From Aminobacter carboxidus (GTDB lineage Bacteria > Pseudomonadota > Alphaproteobacteria > Rhizobiales > Rhizobiaceae): a stretch of 64,000 bases of DNA. Both the position numbers and the translations under genes were made by a program. This document shows positions 27,340 through 36,350 of this stretch, piece after piece (within the stretch, counting starts at the first letter, position 1; the number at the start of each line of letters is the position of its first letter). Under the pieces are notes generated by a model. The model was not told the origin of the DNA, did no database searches, and saw only the letters and a list, made by a program, of their open reading frames with translations. The stretch covers positions 62,001 to 126,000 of the forward strand of contig NZ_JACZEP010000010.1 of the NCBI RefSeq assembly GCF_014863355.1, written 5' to 3'.

Positions 27340-28473
27340 ATGACTTTGAGCTGGCGCTTTACAGCCCTCGGCGACCGCCATCGCGCGCTGGGTTCCAATC
27401 TCGAGGATTGGAGCGGCATGGGCACCGCGTGGACCTACGATGCCGACCCGTTCGACCAACATGTTGCGATCCGTACCAAGGCCGGCCTGATGGACGTGTC
27501 GGGCTTGCGCAAGATGCACTTGATTGGCCCGCATGCGATCGCGGTTCTTGAATACGTCACGACGCGCAGCGTCGCAAAGATCCAGCCGGGTCGTTCGGTC
27601 TATGCCGCGATGCTCAACGAGCGCGGCCATCTGATCGACGATTGCGTGATCTATCGCAACGGCCCCAACTCATGGATGCTGGTCTCCGGCACCGGCACCG
27701 CGCATGAAGAGATCATCAAGCAGGCGGCAGGCCGCAACTGCGCCGTGCTGTTCGACGACGATCTGCACGATCTTTCGCTGCAAGGGCCGGTGGCGGTCGA
27801 TTTCCTTGCCAAGCACGTGCCGGGCATTCGCGACCTCAACTATTTCAACCACATACACACCACGCTGTTTGGTGCTCCAGTGACGATTTCGCGGACCGGC
27901 TACACTGGCGAACGCGGCTACGAAATCTTCGTACGCGGCCAGGATGCACGCCTTGTCTGGGACACCATCTTGTCCGAGGGCAAGGAGATGGGCATCATTC
28001 CGTGCTGCTTCAGCACGCTCGACCTGCTGCGCGTCGAGAGCTACCTGCTGTTTTTCCCCTATGACAACTCGCAGATGTACCCGCTTCCCGGTCAGCCGGC
28101 CGGCGACAGCCTGTGGGAACTCGGCCTCGACTTCACAGTTTCGCCTGGCAAGACCGGCTTCCGCGGTGCCGAGGAACATTACCGCCAGAAGGACAACGAG
28201 CGCTTCAAGATCTTCGGCATGCTGATCGAAGGCGACAAGATGGCCGATCTCGGCGACGAGGTCTGGGCCGATGGAAAGAAGGTCGGCGTCATCACCTGCC
28301 CGTCCTATTCGAAGCTGACCAAGCGTTCGATGGCGATAGCCCGACTCGACGTGCCCTACGCCAGGCAAGGCGTGAAGCTCGAGGTGCGCGGCAAGTCGCT
28401 CAAGGCCAGTGCCATCGCCCACACGCTGACCTTCGACGACCCGGAAAAGAAAAAGCGCACCGCAAAGGGCTGA
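27340..28473 (+). CDS. GcvT-like aminomethyltransferase/demethylase
   Basis: The 377-residue protein has the GcvT folate-binding fold: DPFDQHVAIRTKAGLMDVSG, YAAMLNERGHLIDDCVIY, SRTGYTGERGYEIFV near residue 185 and the GLDFTVSPGKTGFRGAE region. The family transfers a one-carbon unit to tetrahydrofolate in glycine cleavage, dimethylglycine/sarcosine oxidation or DMSP demethylation. No gcvH, gcvP or oxidase gene is nearby, so a stand-alone role is likely. Because the upstream enzyme is predicted to release a methylated amine, I infer salvage of its methyl carbon. Start at 27340 is fixed by GGAGG five bases upstream. Confidence 0.85.
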   Translation: MTLSWRFTALGDRHRALGSNLEDWSGMGTAWTYDADPFDQHVAIRTKAGLMDVSGLRKMHLIGPHAIAVLEYVTTRSVAKIQPGRSVYAAMLNERGHLIDDCVIYRNGPNSWMLVSGTGTAHEEIIKQAAGRNCAVLFDDDLHDLSLQGPVAVDFLAKHVPGIRDLNYFNHIHTTLFGAPVTISRTGYTGERGYEIFVRGQDARLVWDTILSEGKEMGIIPCCFSTLDLLRVESYLLFFPYDNSQMYPLPGQPAGDSLWELGLDFTVSPGKTGFRGAEEHYRQKDNERFKIFGMLIEGDKMADLGDEVWADGKKVGVITCPSYSKLTKRSMAIARLDVPYARQGVKLEVRGKSLKASAIAHTLTFDDPEKKKRTAKG

Positions 28474-28507
28474 TGCGCCATACATGATGCTGTGATCGCT
28501 GCGCTGA

Positions 28508-28529
28508 CACGATCACCGGGTTGATCGTG
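28508..28529. terminator. Symmetric hairpin between convergent operons
   Basis: CACGATCA-CCGGGT-TGATCGTG forms a perfect 8-bp stem in the gap between the end of the GcvT-like gene and the end of the minus-strand DUF59 gene. It is a plausible bidirectional terminator without a strong T tract. Confidence 0.45.
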
Positions 28530-28577
28530 GCGTGGTCTGATAGCGAAACAGGCACGTCGACCTCGAAGTGCACCTTG

Positions 28578-28928
28578 CTATGCCTCCGGGTAGCCAATCC
28601 GCGGACCGCTGAGGGTCGCGCGATAGGACGGGGCCATGTGGCCCGGGGTCCAGTCGATCTCCGGGGAGATGGTCACCTCGACCGAACAGATGCCGGGCAG
28701 GCTCATGAGCCTGTCCTTGGCTTGCGCCGTGAAGCTGGGGCCCATCATGCAGCAGGGCGACGTCACGCGCAGCTGCAATCTTACTGCTACAGCGTCGCCC
28801 TCCATCGCAAGATCGAGTTCCTTGATCAGCCCCATCCTGACAAGCCCGACCGGCTTGCCGATGCCGGCGCTGCAGGGATCGATGATCTGATCCAGGGCGT
28901 CCTCGACCGCGCTACGCATATCCATCAT
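28578..28928 (-). CDS. DUF59/MIP18 family protein
   Basis: The 116-residue protein is of the DUF59 (FeS-assembly, PaaD-like) family: AVEDALDQIIDPCSAGIGKPVGLV at the start, and the conserved loop TSPCCMMGPS near residue 57, which has two Cys where many relatives have one. Its ATG overlaps the amidohydrolase stop (ATGATG), so the pair is translationally coupled. In some soluble diiron monooxygenase clusters an amidohydrolase and a DUF59 protein also travel together, but no monooxygenase is seen here. Confidence 0.8.
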   Translation of the reverse strand: MMDMRSAVEDALDQIIDPCSAGIGKPVGLVRMGLIKELDLAMEGDAVAVRLQLRVTSPCCMMGPSFTAQAKDRLMSLPGICSVEVTISPEIDWTPGHMAPSYRATLSGPRIGYPEA

Positions 28929-30076
28929 TTCGTCCCCCTGCCGCTTGTCCACGGTTCGGCGAGCCGGTCGCGTTTCGCAAACTCGTCGGTTGCGGCAACC
29001 CGCTTTAGATTTTCCACGTCGAGGTTGAGGATACGCGCCTGTGTCCCTCCAAGCATCATGCGCTTGATCTCGGGAGTCAGCGCTGGATAGGCATAACCTT
29101 CCTGCATGCTGAGCGGGATCTGGAAATTCCAGAAAGCCTCCAAGAACGGCTGGGGATGGATGACCGGCACGCCGGTTCCCCAAACGATGCGATCCGCAGC
29201 GCCCGCCTGAACCAGAGACCCCAGTATGTGGGCCAGCCGTTCCGGGGCGTAGAAGATCAGGGCGCTTGTGCCCTCAAGGTTGATCGTCACGTTGGAATTG
29301 TAGGTCGCCTTCAGCACGGTATCTTCGAGGAAGGCAAAGCCACCGTGGAAGATTTCGAAGTTCATCTCCGGGAAACTGGTCGCGGCATCGTTGACATCGT
29401 CGACCATGAAATACTCGTGGCCGACGTTACCGAACGGGATTGCCTTGTGCATGGCAACGGTCTTGATGCCGCGCTTGAGCATCCGCTCGTAAAGCGGAAA
29501 CATCAGTTTCTCGTCGTCCATCCTGGTGCCGCGCACCGTGCCGCCCACGAGATCAAGCGGGTAGAACTTGAAGCCCGACACTTTGTCCTCGTCCAGGAAG
29601 CGGTCGATCTCATCCAGCACGTTGTCGTGATAGGGGCTGATACCGCCATAGATGACGACGCGTCCGGGCCACCGCTCGCGCATCTCCTTGCCGACATAGA
29701 GCGGACCGCCGCCATCCTTGAACAGGTTGAAGATCGGCAGGTGGTGATAGACGCAGGCATCGACCTGGCTCTCGCCGAAGAGCGAATGGCCGATCAGATC
29801 GGCATCCTGCATGATCCGATGCTGTTGCGGGACAAGCCATTTGGGCGTGTCGCGCGGCGTGTAGAACTCGTGGATCCCCCACAACATCTGCGTCATCATG
29901 GGGGCATATGAGCCGGGTATCAGGTTGTCGGGCGCATGATTGTAGGTATGCGCTACCCCATCTATGACGAAGATGTCGTCGGGAAGCGGTTCCCAGGCTT
30001 TTCCGTCGGATATCCGGGCGGCGATCTTCGGGTCGATTCCGGTCTTCCCGCCGAATTTCGCTGTTTGTTCTGGCAT
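28925..30076 (-). CDS. Amidohydrolase_2 family protein with altered metal site
   Basis: The 383-residue TIM-barrel amidohydrolase-like protein has a metal region near the N-terminus (IDGVAHTYNHAPD), MHKAIPFGNVGHEYF near residue 209 and FEIFHGGFAF near 243. The usual GSDxP metal-ligand Asp after the eighth strand appears as WGTGVP, so the site may be changed or the Asp replaced. Family members hydrolyse or decarboxylate cyclic and aromatic acids. It is coupled to a DUF59 gene and lies 40 bases after an alpha/beta hydrolase gene in the ABC importer operon. The substrate is unknown. Confidence 0.8.
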   Translation of the reverse strand: MPEQTAKFGGKTGIDPKIAARISDGKAWEPLPDDIFVIDGVAHTYNHAPDNLIPGSYAPMMTQMLWGIHEFYTPRDTPKWLVPQQHRIMQDADLIGHSLFGESQVDACVYHHLPIFNLFKDGGGPLYVGKEMRERWPGRVVIYGGISPYHDNVLDEIDRFLDEDKVSGFKFYPLDLVGGTVRGTRMDDEKLMFPLYERMLKRGIKTVAMHKAIPFGNVGHEYFMVDDVNDAATSFPEMNFEIFHGGFAFLEDTVLKATYNSNVTINLEGTSALIFYAPERLAHILGSLVQAGAADRIVWGTGVPVIHPQPFLEAFWNFQIPLSMQEGYAYPALTPEIKRMMLGGTQARILNLDVENLKRVAATDEFAKRDRLAEPWTSGRGTK

Positions 30077-30116
30077 CGTTTTTCCCCTGGCTCTCTGGCG
30101 TGGATCTGGCCGACCT

Positions 30117-30938
30117 TTATGTCTGCTTGTGGCGAAGCAGGAAGTTCAGCGCGGCATTGTTGAAAGCTGCCGGATTCTCGATGTTGAGAAGATGGCCGGC
30201 ATCCGGCACCACGGTCAGCGTCGCATGCGCAATGAGCTGCGCGATCTCCTTGGACATGGAGAGCGGGGTGAGCGGATCGTCCGCCCCGCACATCACATGG
30301 ACGGGCACGCTCATGTGGTCGAGGCCCGCATGAGTGTCGAGATTCACCAGCGCCTCGATGCTCTTGATGTAGCTGTGCTTGTGCAGTCTCGACATGCTGT
30401 CTACGAGTTGCGCCAACGCCGCCTCGGACGCCTTCGGGCCCATCAGCGATCGCGCTACGGGTTCGGCGATGTCAGCTGGTTCCTTGCCACTCATCAGCGG
30501 TTCTTTGCGGGACCGGATGAACTCCGCTCGGGCCTGCGGCGTGAAGCGGGAAAAACCAGTGTTGGTCGCGCACAAGGTAATCGTACTAAGCCTGTGAGGG
30601 TAGGCATGAGCGAAATCCATAGCGATGCGCCCCCCCATCGACAGCCCGATGATATGCGCGCGCTCCTCGCCAAAATGATCGAGGACTCTGGCCAGGTCGT
30701 CGGCAAAATCCCTGAACCGCAACGCCGCTTCGTAGTCGTCGCTGTCGCCATAACCCCTGGCGTCCCAGGCGACGGCGCGGAAATGCTCTCCGAAAACCGG
30801 CAGATTGTCACGCCAGTTCCGCCGGTTGCCGCCGATGCCGTGCATGAAGACGACAAGCTCTCCCTTGCCGACGCTCTCCACCGCTATCCGGGGCGATGAC
30901 CCGACGAAACTCGTTTCGATTGTAGCGAGACCAGGCAT
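30117..30938 (-). CDS. Alpha/beta hydrolase (3-oxoadipate enol-lactonase-like)
   Basis: The 273-residue alpha/beta hydrolase has an oxyanion motif FMHGIGGNRRNW near residue 31, the nucleophile elbow GLSMGG with Ser near 99, an Asp in GADDPLTP near 222 and the catalytic His in PDAGHLLN near 252. It resembles enol-lactonases and C-C hydrolases of aromatic catabolism. The gene is eight bases after the ABC permease gene and before the amidohydrolase gene, so it probably acts on the imported compound. Confidence 0.85.
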   Translation of the reverse strand: MPGLATIETSFVGSSPRIAVESVGKGELVVFMHGIGGNRRNWRDNLPVFGEHFRAVAWDARGYGDSDDYEAALRFRDFADDLARVLDHFGEERAHIIGLSMGGRIAMDFAHAYPHRLSTITLCATNTGFSRFTPQARAEFIRSRKEPLMSGKEPADIAEPVARSLMGPKASEAALAQLVDSMSRLHKHSYIKSIEALVNLDTHAGLDHMSVPVHVMCGADDPLTPLSMSKEIAQLIAHATLTVVPDAGHLLNIENPAAFNNAALNFLLRHKQT

Positions 30939-30946
30939 GACAGACT

Positions 30947-31945
30947 TCACTTGCGCAGCAGGTGGCGGACGCGTGAGCCACCGGTCGCAGCGATAAGCAC
31001 GGCTCCCGCGAACAGTTGCTGCGAATAGGCCGGAGCGCCGATCAGAAGCAGGCCGAGCGTTCCGGTCCCGATGATATAAACGCCGATTACCGTGCCGAGG
31101 ATGTGGAAGCGCCGGTTGGCAAGGGTCACGTATCCAAGGAATGCCGCGGCATAGGCCGGGAGCATCATCGACGTGCCGAACAAAGGGGTAAGCGAACCCT
31201 GCCTGGCGGTGTACATGAAGCCGGTGATGCTCGCCAGGACGGCGCAGGCAACGAAGGCGAGAAGTACGTTTCGGTTGACCCGAATTCCGGCCATACGGCT
31301 GGCCGCCCGATTGCCGCCTGTCGCGTATAGATGACGCCCTGTCACCGTATAGCGCAGCGCTATGGCGATCAGTATCGCCAAAGCCAGGAGATAGAAGAAG
31401 GGCGCCTGCAACCCGGCGATGCGCCAGGAACCGTACCATATGAATGCGTCGGTGAAGCCCATGAAAATAACCGAATTACCGGTCACCCAGAGGGTCGCGC
31501 CGTCAAGCAGGCTTGCCGTGCCGATTGTCGCAACCAGGGCCGGGATTTCGAGCACCGTTACGAGGATGCCGTTGAAGGCTCCAATGATCAGCGCGCTGGC
31601 GAGAACCACAAGGAACGCTGTCGGGACCGGCCATCCGAGCTGCGTAATCAGGACAGTTGCAAGCGCGCCCGCCAAGGATGCGGTCGCAGCGATGGAAAGA
31701 TCGAATTCGCCGACGATCAGGACCAACGTCAGGCCGCACGCAAGCAGGGCGAGCAGCGCTCCGTCGTTGAGGATCGTCACGAAATTTTCGCGCGTGGGAA
31801 AATAGGCAGGTTCGGCGATCGAAAAGCCGACGATCAGCAGCACGAGGAAAATTACGGGTGCCGCGGATGCGGTGTCAAAACTGCCAATCCATGACGAGCG
31901 CGCCGATGTTTTGGGCGGTGTGTCGGTGATTTCGGGAATCGTCAT
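30947..31945 (-). CDS. Sugar-type ABC transporter permease (RbsC-like)
   Basis: The 332-residue protein of the BPD_transp_2 family has about nine hydrophobic segments. It includes GLTLVLIVGEFDLSIAATASL (the typical GxxxDLSxGS segment) near residue 78 and the YATGGNRAASRMAGI loop near 232. It forms the membrane channel of a ribose/simple-sugar-type importer. It overlaps the ATPase stop by four bases. Confidence 0.9.
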   Translation of the reverse strand: MTIPEITDTPPKTSARSSWIGSFDTASAAPVIFLVLLIVGFSIAEPAYFPTRENFVTILNDGALLALLACGLTLVLIVGEFDLSIAATASLAGALATVLITQLGWPVPTAFLVVLASALIIGAFNGILVTVLEIPALVATIGTASLLDGATLWVTGNSVIFMGFTDAFIWYGSWRIAGLQAPFFYLLALAILIAIALRYTVTGRHLYATGGNRAASRMAGIRVNRNVLLAFVACAVLASITGFMYTARQGSLTPLFGTSMMLPAYAAAFLGYVTLANRRFHILGTVIGVYIIGTGTLGLLLIGAPAYSQQLFAGAVLIAATGGSRVRHLLRK

Positions 31946-33456
31946 ACGGCGACCTTTGTGCTGTCAGAGGAAGACAGGAGGCGATGCAGCATCGCATCCT
32001 TGGAAATATCGGCGCCCCTGAGTTCGTCGATGATCGTCCCGTCCTTCAGCAGAAGGACTCGATCGCACAGGGCTTGCAGTTCCTCCAGTTCGGAAGACAC
32101 CACCAGAATGCCGCGCCCTTCATGGGCAAGCTCGCGAATGGCGCCATAGATCTGGGTCTTCGAGCCGATATCGACGCCATGCGTCGGCTCGTCGAGCAGG
32201 AGCAGGCGAACCGGACCCAGCACCCAGCGCGAGAAGATCACCTTTTGTTGGTTTCCCCCGGATAGCGCCAGCATCGAGGCGTTCATCGAGGGCATCCGTA
32301 CGGAGAACCGTCGCGTCGCTTCCTCGGTTTTGCGCTGCTCGACGCGAAGGTTCAAAAAGCCCCTTGTTTTAAAACGGCTTCCCCAAGGCAGCGATACGTT
32401 CTGCCAGATAGGCAGCGTTTCGACGAAACCGTCATGGCTGCGCTCTTCCGTCACGAGGGCGATGCCCTCCTGCAACGCCTGCCGCACCGAGCCGATTGCG
32501 GCAGGCCTGCCTTCAACAAGGACATCGCCGGCAGTTCGCGGCGATGCGCCCGCAATCATCCGCAGTATGCGCGACCGGCCCGAGCCTCCAAGGCCGGCTA
32601 TCCCGACGATCTCGCCCTTGGCAATGTCGAAGCTTATGTCGGTAAGTCTGTTGTCGCTGAGCCCCTGAACTGAAACCAGCGTTTCCCGTTTCTGGCCGAC
32701 CGGTCCGTCTTCGCGCGCAAACAGGTCCTGCATGTCGGAGCCGACGATGTCGCGCACCAGTCCGGCCTCGGTCATCTCGTCCAGCCGCGTGGTCGATATG
32801 CGCCGACCGTCGCGCAACACGGTCACGCGATCGGCGATCCGGAAGACCTCTTCAAGGCGATGGCTGACATAGATGACGCTGACGCCCCGCTGCCTCAGTT
32901 TGTGGATGGTGTCGAGGAGGGTGCGGACCTCCGGTTCGGACAGGGACGCCGTGATCTCGTCGAGCACCAGGAGTCTGGGCTTGCGGAGCAACGCCCTTGC
33001 CAATGCCACCATCTGGCGTTGATGCGCGCTCAGCGAGGCGAGAGGCGTCCGCGGATCGACGGACAGTCCCAGCGACGCCAGGCTTGCCTCACACTCGCGA
33101 TGCTGGGCTTTCCAGTCGATCAGGCCGGCCCGACGATGTTGATATGGAAGGCCGAGGAGAAAGTTCTCGGTAATTGAAAGATCGGCAATGAAGGGCGGCC
33201 TCTGATGGACAAAGCCGATCCCTGCAGCCAGCGCATCGCTGGGATGCAGGAGCCGCAGCGGACTTCCGGCCAGCATCATGGAACCCGTATCAGGTAGGAA
33301 ATCTCCCGCGAGTATGCGGATGAGAGTCGATTTCCCCGCGCCATTCTCACCGACCAGCGCGTGGATTTCGCCCTCGCGCACATCGAAATCCACTCCCTTC
33401 AGTGCACGGGTCTCACCGAAGGTCTTCGAGATATTGGAGAACTGGAGAAGGGACAT
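31942..33456 (-). CDS. Sugar-type ABC transporter ATP-binding protein (RbsA-like, two ABC domains)
   Basis: The 504-residue protein has two fused ATPase domains. The first has Walker A GENGAGKST near residue 36 and signature LSAHQRQM near 141. The second has the usual degenerate Walker A GLGGSGRSR near 296 and signature LSGGNQQK near 400. It powers uptake with the adjacent permease and substrate-binding protein. The substrate class is ribose, xylose, inositol or another small polar ligand such as an autoinducer or aromatic derivative. Confidence 0.92.
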   Translation of the reverse strand: MSLLQFSNISKTFGETRALKGVDFDVREGEIHALVGENGAGKSTLIRILAGDFLPDTGSMMLAGSPLRLLHPSDALAAGIGFVHQRPPFIADLSITENFLLGLPYQHRRAGLIDWKAQHRECEASLASLGLSVDPRTPLASLSAHQRQMVALARALLRKPRLLVLDEITASLSEPEVRTLLDTIHKLRQRGVSVIYVSHRLEEVFRIADRVTVLRDGRRISTTRLDEMTEAGLVRDIVGSDMQDLFAREDGPVGQKRETLVSVQGLSDNRLTDISFDIAKGEIVGIAGLGGSGRSRILRMIAGASPRTAGDVLVEGRPAAIGSVRQALQEGIALVTEERSHDGFVETLPIWQNVSLPWGSRFKTRGFLNLRVEQRKTEEATRRFSVRMPSMNASMLALSGGNQQKVIFSRWVLGPVRLLLLDEPTHGVDIGSKTQIYGAIRELAHEGRGILVVSSELEELQALCDRVLLLKDGTIIDELRGADISKDAMLHRLLSSSDSTKVAV

Positions 33457-33539
33457 ATCGATGCTTGCTCCGCGAGCGAATGAAGCCGGCGGCGGACTGC
33501 ATGTCCGCCGCGACGGCCCTGACGCGTCTGTTCCGCAGG

Positions 33540-34667
33540 CTACTCAGCCGCCGCCCAGCTCTCACGGAACTTCGCCTTGAAATCGAAGCCCGGATCGTAG
33601 CGCTTGCCCGGCGCGGCATTCGACTGGATGGTCAGTTGAAGCGGGAAGTCCTTGTTCACGCCGACCTCGGCCTTGTTGATGGCGCGATTGCATTCGTCGA
33701 TACCGGCCCAGGCCACCCATTCCAGGCCCCAGCTGATCGTCGCGACCTGACCGCCGCCGGAAACGATCGAGTCCAGCGCGACAGGTTCGCCGTCGAAGCC
33801 CAACGCCTTGATCTCGGTCCGGTCACGTTGCCGCGCGGTTGCGAGCACCGGAACGAGCGCTTCGTCATACGGTCCCAGCACCCACTGGATGCTATCCTTT
33901 GGATGCTTAGTCAGCAGCGCCTGTGTCTTGGTGATCAGGTCGGAAGCGCCCGCGCCTACATTGAACTCCACGTCTTCCACGACCTTGGCGACGTCGCCGC
34001 CATGTTCTGCGAGATAATCCTTGAACCCCTGGAGACGCTGCCCGAGTTGCGGAAAGGCGGAGGCGGTAAACATGACGACGTTGCCGCCACCATTGGCAAC
34101 CACATAAGCCGCAAGAAGCTTGCCCGCTGCGGTCTGATCGATGCCGAAGCCGATGTCGCCGCCAAACTCCCTCGGGTCGTCGGCGAAGCCCGTCACGAAG
34201 GCAATCCCCTTTTCCTTCCCGCGCTGGATCTGGGCGCGGATATCTCGCGAAGGTGAGCCGATGGTAAGCACGCAACTCACATCGCGGTTGATTGCCGCCT
34301 CGACGGCTTTTTGAGCGACGGCGGGATCGCCTTTCGAATCTATTGGTATGACTTTCCACCCTATGGCTTCGGCGGCGGCTGTGGCGTCGGCAAGAGCGGT
34401 CTGGCAGACCGAGAGTGCGAGAGGACATGGAACAACCGCGATCGTCGCGTCCTTCACGGGTTTCGGTGAAGTCTCGGCGCCGGTCCAGCGCGACGAGCCC
34501 GCACCGAGCGGGTCGCGCGACATCACCGTGTTGGTGGCCTGATCGACCACCTTCCTGGCGAAATCGATGGCGCCCTGATCTACGGCCGAGGCCGGCAAGG
34601 CGGTGGTCGCGGCCAATGCGAACGCAATCAGCGCGACTCCTGTCATTTTCCGTGAAGTACCGTTCAT
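33540..34667 (-). CDS. Sugar-type ABC transporter substrate-binding protein
   Basis: The 375-residue periplasmic-binding protein (PF13407-like) has a signal peptide (VALIAFALAATTALPASA, cleavage near residue 29). Its fold has two lobes: IAVVPCPLALSVCQTAL, GFADDPREFGGDIGFGIDQ and VLGPYDEALVPVLATAR. Cys residues in the CPLALSVC segment are unusual for the family. It is the first gene of the minus-strand operon and is divergent from the AraC regulator. The ATG at 34667 is used; longer frames upstream would read through the promoter. Confidence 0.9.
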   Translation of the reverse strand: MNGTSRKMTGVALIAFALAATTALPASAVDQGAIDFARKVVDQATNTVMSRDPLGAGSSRWTGAETSPKPVKDATIAVVPCPLALSVCQTALADATAAAEAIGWKVIPIDSKGDPAVAQKAVEAAINRDVSCVLTIGSPSRDIRAQIQRGKEKGIAFVTGFADDPREFGGDIGFGIDQTAAGKLLAAYVVANGGGNVVMFTASAFPQLGQRLQGFKDYLAEHGGDVAKVVEDVEFNVGAGASDLITKTQALLTKHPKDSIQWVLGPYDEALVPVLATARQRDRTEIKALGFDGEPVALDSIVSGGGQVATISWGLEWVAWAGIDECNRAINKAEVGVNKDFPLQLTIQSNAAPGKRYDPGFDFKAKFRESWAAAE

Positions 34668-34736
34668 CCCGTTGTTCCCCAATGCGTGGTTGTGATCACC
34701 ACTGCTTGGCCTTAGTAAAGCGTCGGCGCGGACAAA

Positions 34737-34761
34737 TGTCGTGGTGCAATCGTGCACGACA
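34737..34761. promoter_or_regulatory. Nested palindromic operator between the ABC importer and the AraC regulator
   Basis: TGTCGTG (34737-34743) and CACGACA (34755-34761) are perfect inverted arms. Inside them GTGCA-ATCG-TGCAC (34744-34757) is a second perfect inverted repeat. The site lies 70 bases before the substrate-binding protein and 90 bases before araC, and is a strong candidate for AraC-family binding. Confidence 0.5.
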
Positions 34762-34850
34762 AATGCTGCGTTTGTGCACTCCCATGGGTAGCGTTGCGGG
34801 CTTGTGAGAGACCAATCGCTGCGGTAACGTATCCAGGGTTGTTGGTGCCG

Positions 34851-35798
34851 ATGATTACTGTCTTATCCACCGATGCGGTCGATCCGACCGCCCGATTTAC
34901 GAGCTTCCAGCAGGCAATCTGCCAGATCGCTGATTTGTCGGCGCATCGGTCCGAAACCGACGCCTACCACGCCAAGATTCGAAAGAGCCGGGTTGGTTTC
35001 CTCGACTGTTCGTTCGTCGACTGCGAATCCGTCGTGATCGAACGAAGCCTTGCCAATATCGGGCGGGACAATGGCAAGGATTATCTGCTGGCATTGCAGA
35101 TAGACGGGAGCGGTGTAACCCGCCACATAGGCCGCGATGTCCGGCTGACGCCCGGGGACTTCACCATCGTTGACGCCACTCTGCCCTATTCTGTCGAGTT
35201 CGACGGTCCAGTTCGGCGGATCGTCGTCCGGTTTCCGCGCAACGAGTTCGTCCACCGGGGGCTGAGTACCGACAGGCTGTGCGGACATGTATTCCGTGGG
35301 CAAAGCGGTGCCAGCGGCCTAGCCTCCCAGATACTTGGCTCGCTCGCTGCCGATCCCGCAGGTGTCGGCCCGCAGGCCGGATACTCGCTGGCCGCCGCCA
35401 TTCTCGACCTCATAGCCGATTCCGAGCCCAATGACGGTTCATCGCGCGGCAATGACCTCACGCAATCCCACGATCATCTCATCCGCCGCATTCGCAGCAT
35501 CGTGCTGGTCAACCTCTCGGATCCGGAGCTTTCGGTTTCTTTGGTTGCGGCAAAGGCGGGTATTTCTGTTCGCTACCTGCACAAGCTTTTCAGCGCCACA
35601 GGAACGTCACTTCATAAATGGATCGAAAACGAGCGTCTCGATCGCTGCTACCGCGCGCTCCAACGCCTAAATCAGCGCAGCCAGACGATACAGGACATAG
35701 CATTCGCGAACGGTTTCAACGATCCCGGCTACTTCAGTCATCGCTTTACCCGCAAATATGGGAAGAGTCCGCGTCAGGTGCGAATGAAGGCGCTTTAG
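34851..35798 (+). CDS. AraC family transcriptional regulator
   Basis: The 315-residue protein has an N-terminal AraC-binding-like beta domain (FLDCSFVDCESVVIERS, DVRLTPGDFTIVDAT) and a C-terminal AraC helix-turn-helix pair (SVSLVAAKAGISVRYLHKLF near residue 227 and IQDIAFANGFNDPGYFSHRF near 280). It belongs to the FeaR-like group. It diverges from the ABC importer operon with a nested palindrome between, so it is probably that operon's activator. Confidence 0.9.
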   Translation: MITVLSTDAVDPTARFTSFQQAICQIADLSAHRSETDAYHAKIRKSRVGFLDCSFVDCESVVIERSLANIGRDNGKDYLLALQIDGSGVTRHIGRDVRLTPGDFTIVDATLPYSVEFDGPVRRIVVRFPRNEFVHRGLSTDRLCGHVFRGQSGASGLASQILGSLAADPAGVGPQAGYSLAAAILDLIADSEPNDGSSRGNDLTQSHDHLIRRIRSIVLVNLSDPELSVSLVAAKAGISVRYLHKLFSATGTSLHKWIENERLDRCYRALQRLNQRSQTIQDIAFANGFNDPGYFSHRFTRKYGKSPRQVRMKAL

Positions 35799-35956
35799 CT
35801 GCTTGTTCGGCCAGAAACTCGCGCTTGTTCTGCTTTCTTGAATACAATCTCCAGAAACCGCGGTCCGATTTCGGCCCCTAATTCGCTAACCCACAATGTC
35901 TGCTTTTCCTGGAGACTCTTCCAAAAGCCGACAGCCGCTACCCACTCCTGACCTGC

Positions 35957-36190
35957 CCTAAGCGTCGGCTACCAGGCGTCAGGCTTTCACCACCAGCGTG
36001 TGCTTGGGCACGCGGTGGAAATGCCACGCCGCTGCCATCGCGCGCCAGCAGATGAAGAATGGCGAGTGCACGTTGGTCGTCGTCCAGTCCATGATCTGCT
36101 TGAGTTCGTCCCAATAGGTGACCTCTTCGAAGGGCAGCAGCTCGATCGGCGCGCCGGTGATGATGAAGCCGTCGAACTTGCGATGCCTGA
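35957..36190 (-). pseudogene. metA: Partial metA copy with internal deletion
   Basis: On the minus strand, 35985-36190 is nearly identical to the middle of metA (45424-45617), encoding [35 protein letters not shown] and [17 protein letters not shown] (the Gly after CW is Arg here). The next 30 bases (35957-36000) match instead the sequence downstream of metA (44758-44805). The join falls at a near-identical stretch, CCAGCGnGTGCT, present at both places. So this is a fragment of a metA region that lost its C-terminal coding part by recombination. It cannot be functional. Confidence 0.85.
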
Positions 36191-36350
36191 CCCGACCTCG
36201 TTCCGGCCGTTCCCGGCCAGAATGCGAACTCCTAAAAACTGCCATTTGGCGCACGATGCCGTCCGGCTTGGTCGGGGCCGACAACGGACAGTCAGGTTTT
36301 TAGACGAATTTCGTGGTAAGCCGCCATTCGTCAGCCCAGCTAATTTGAAC

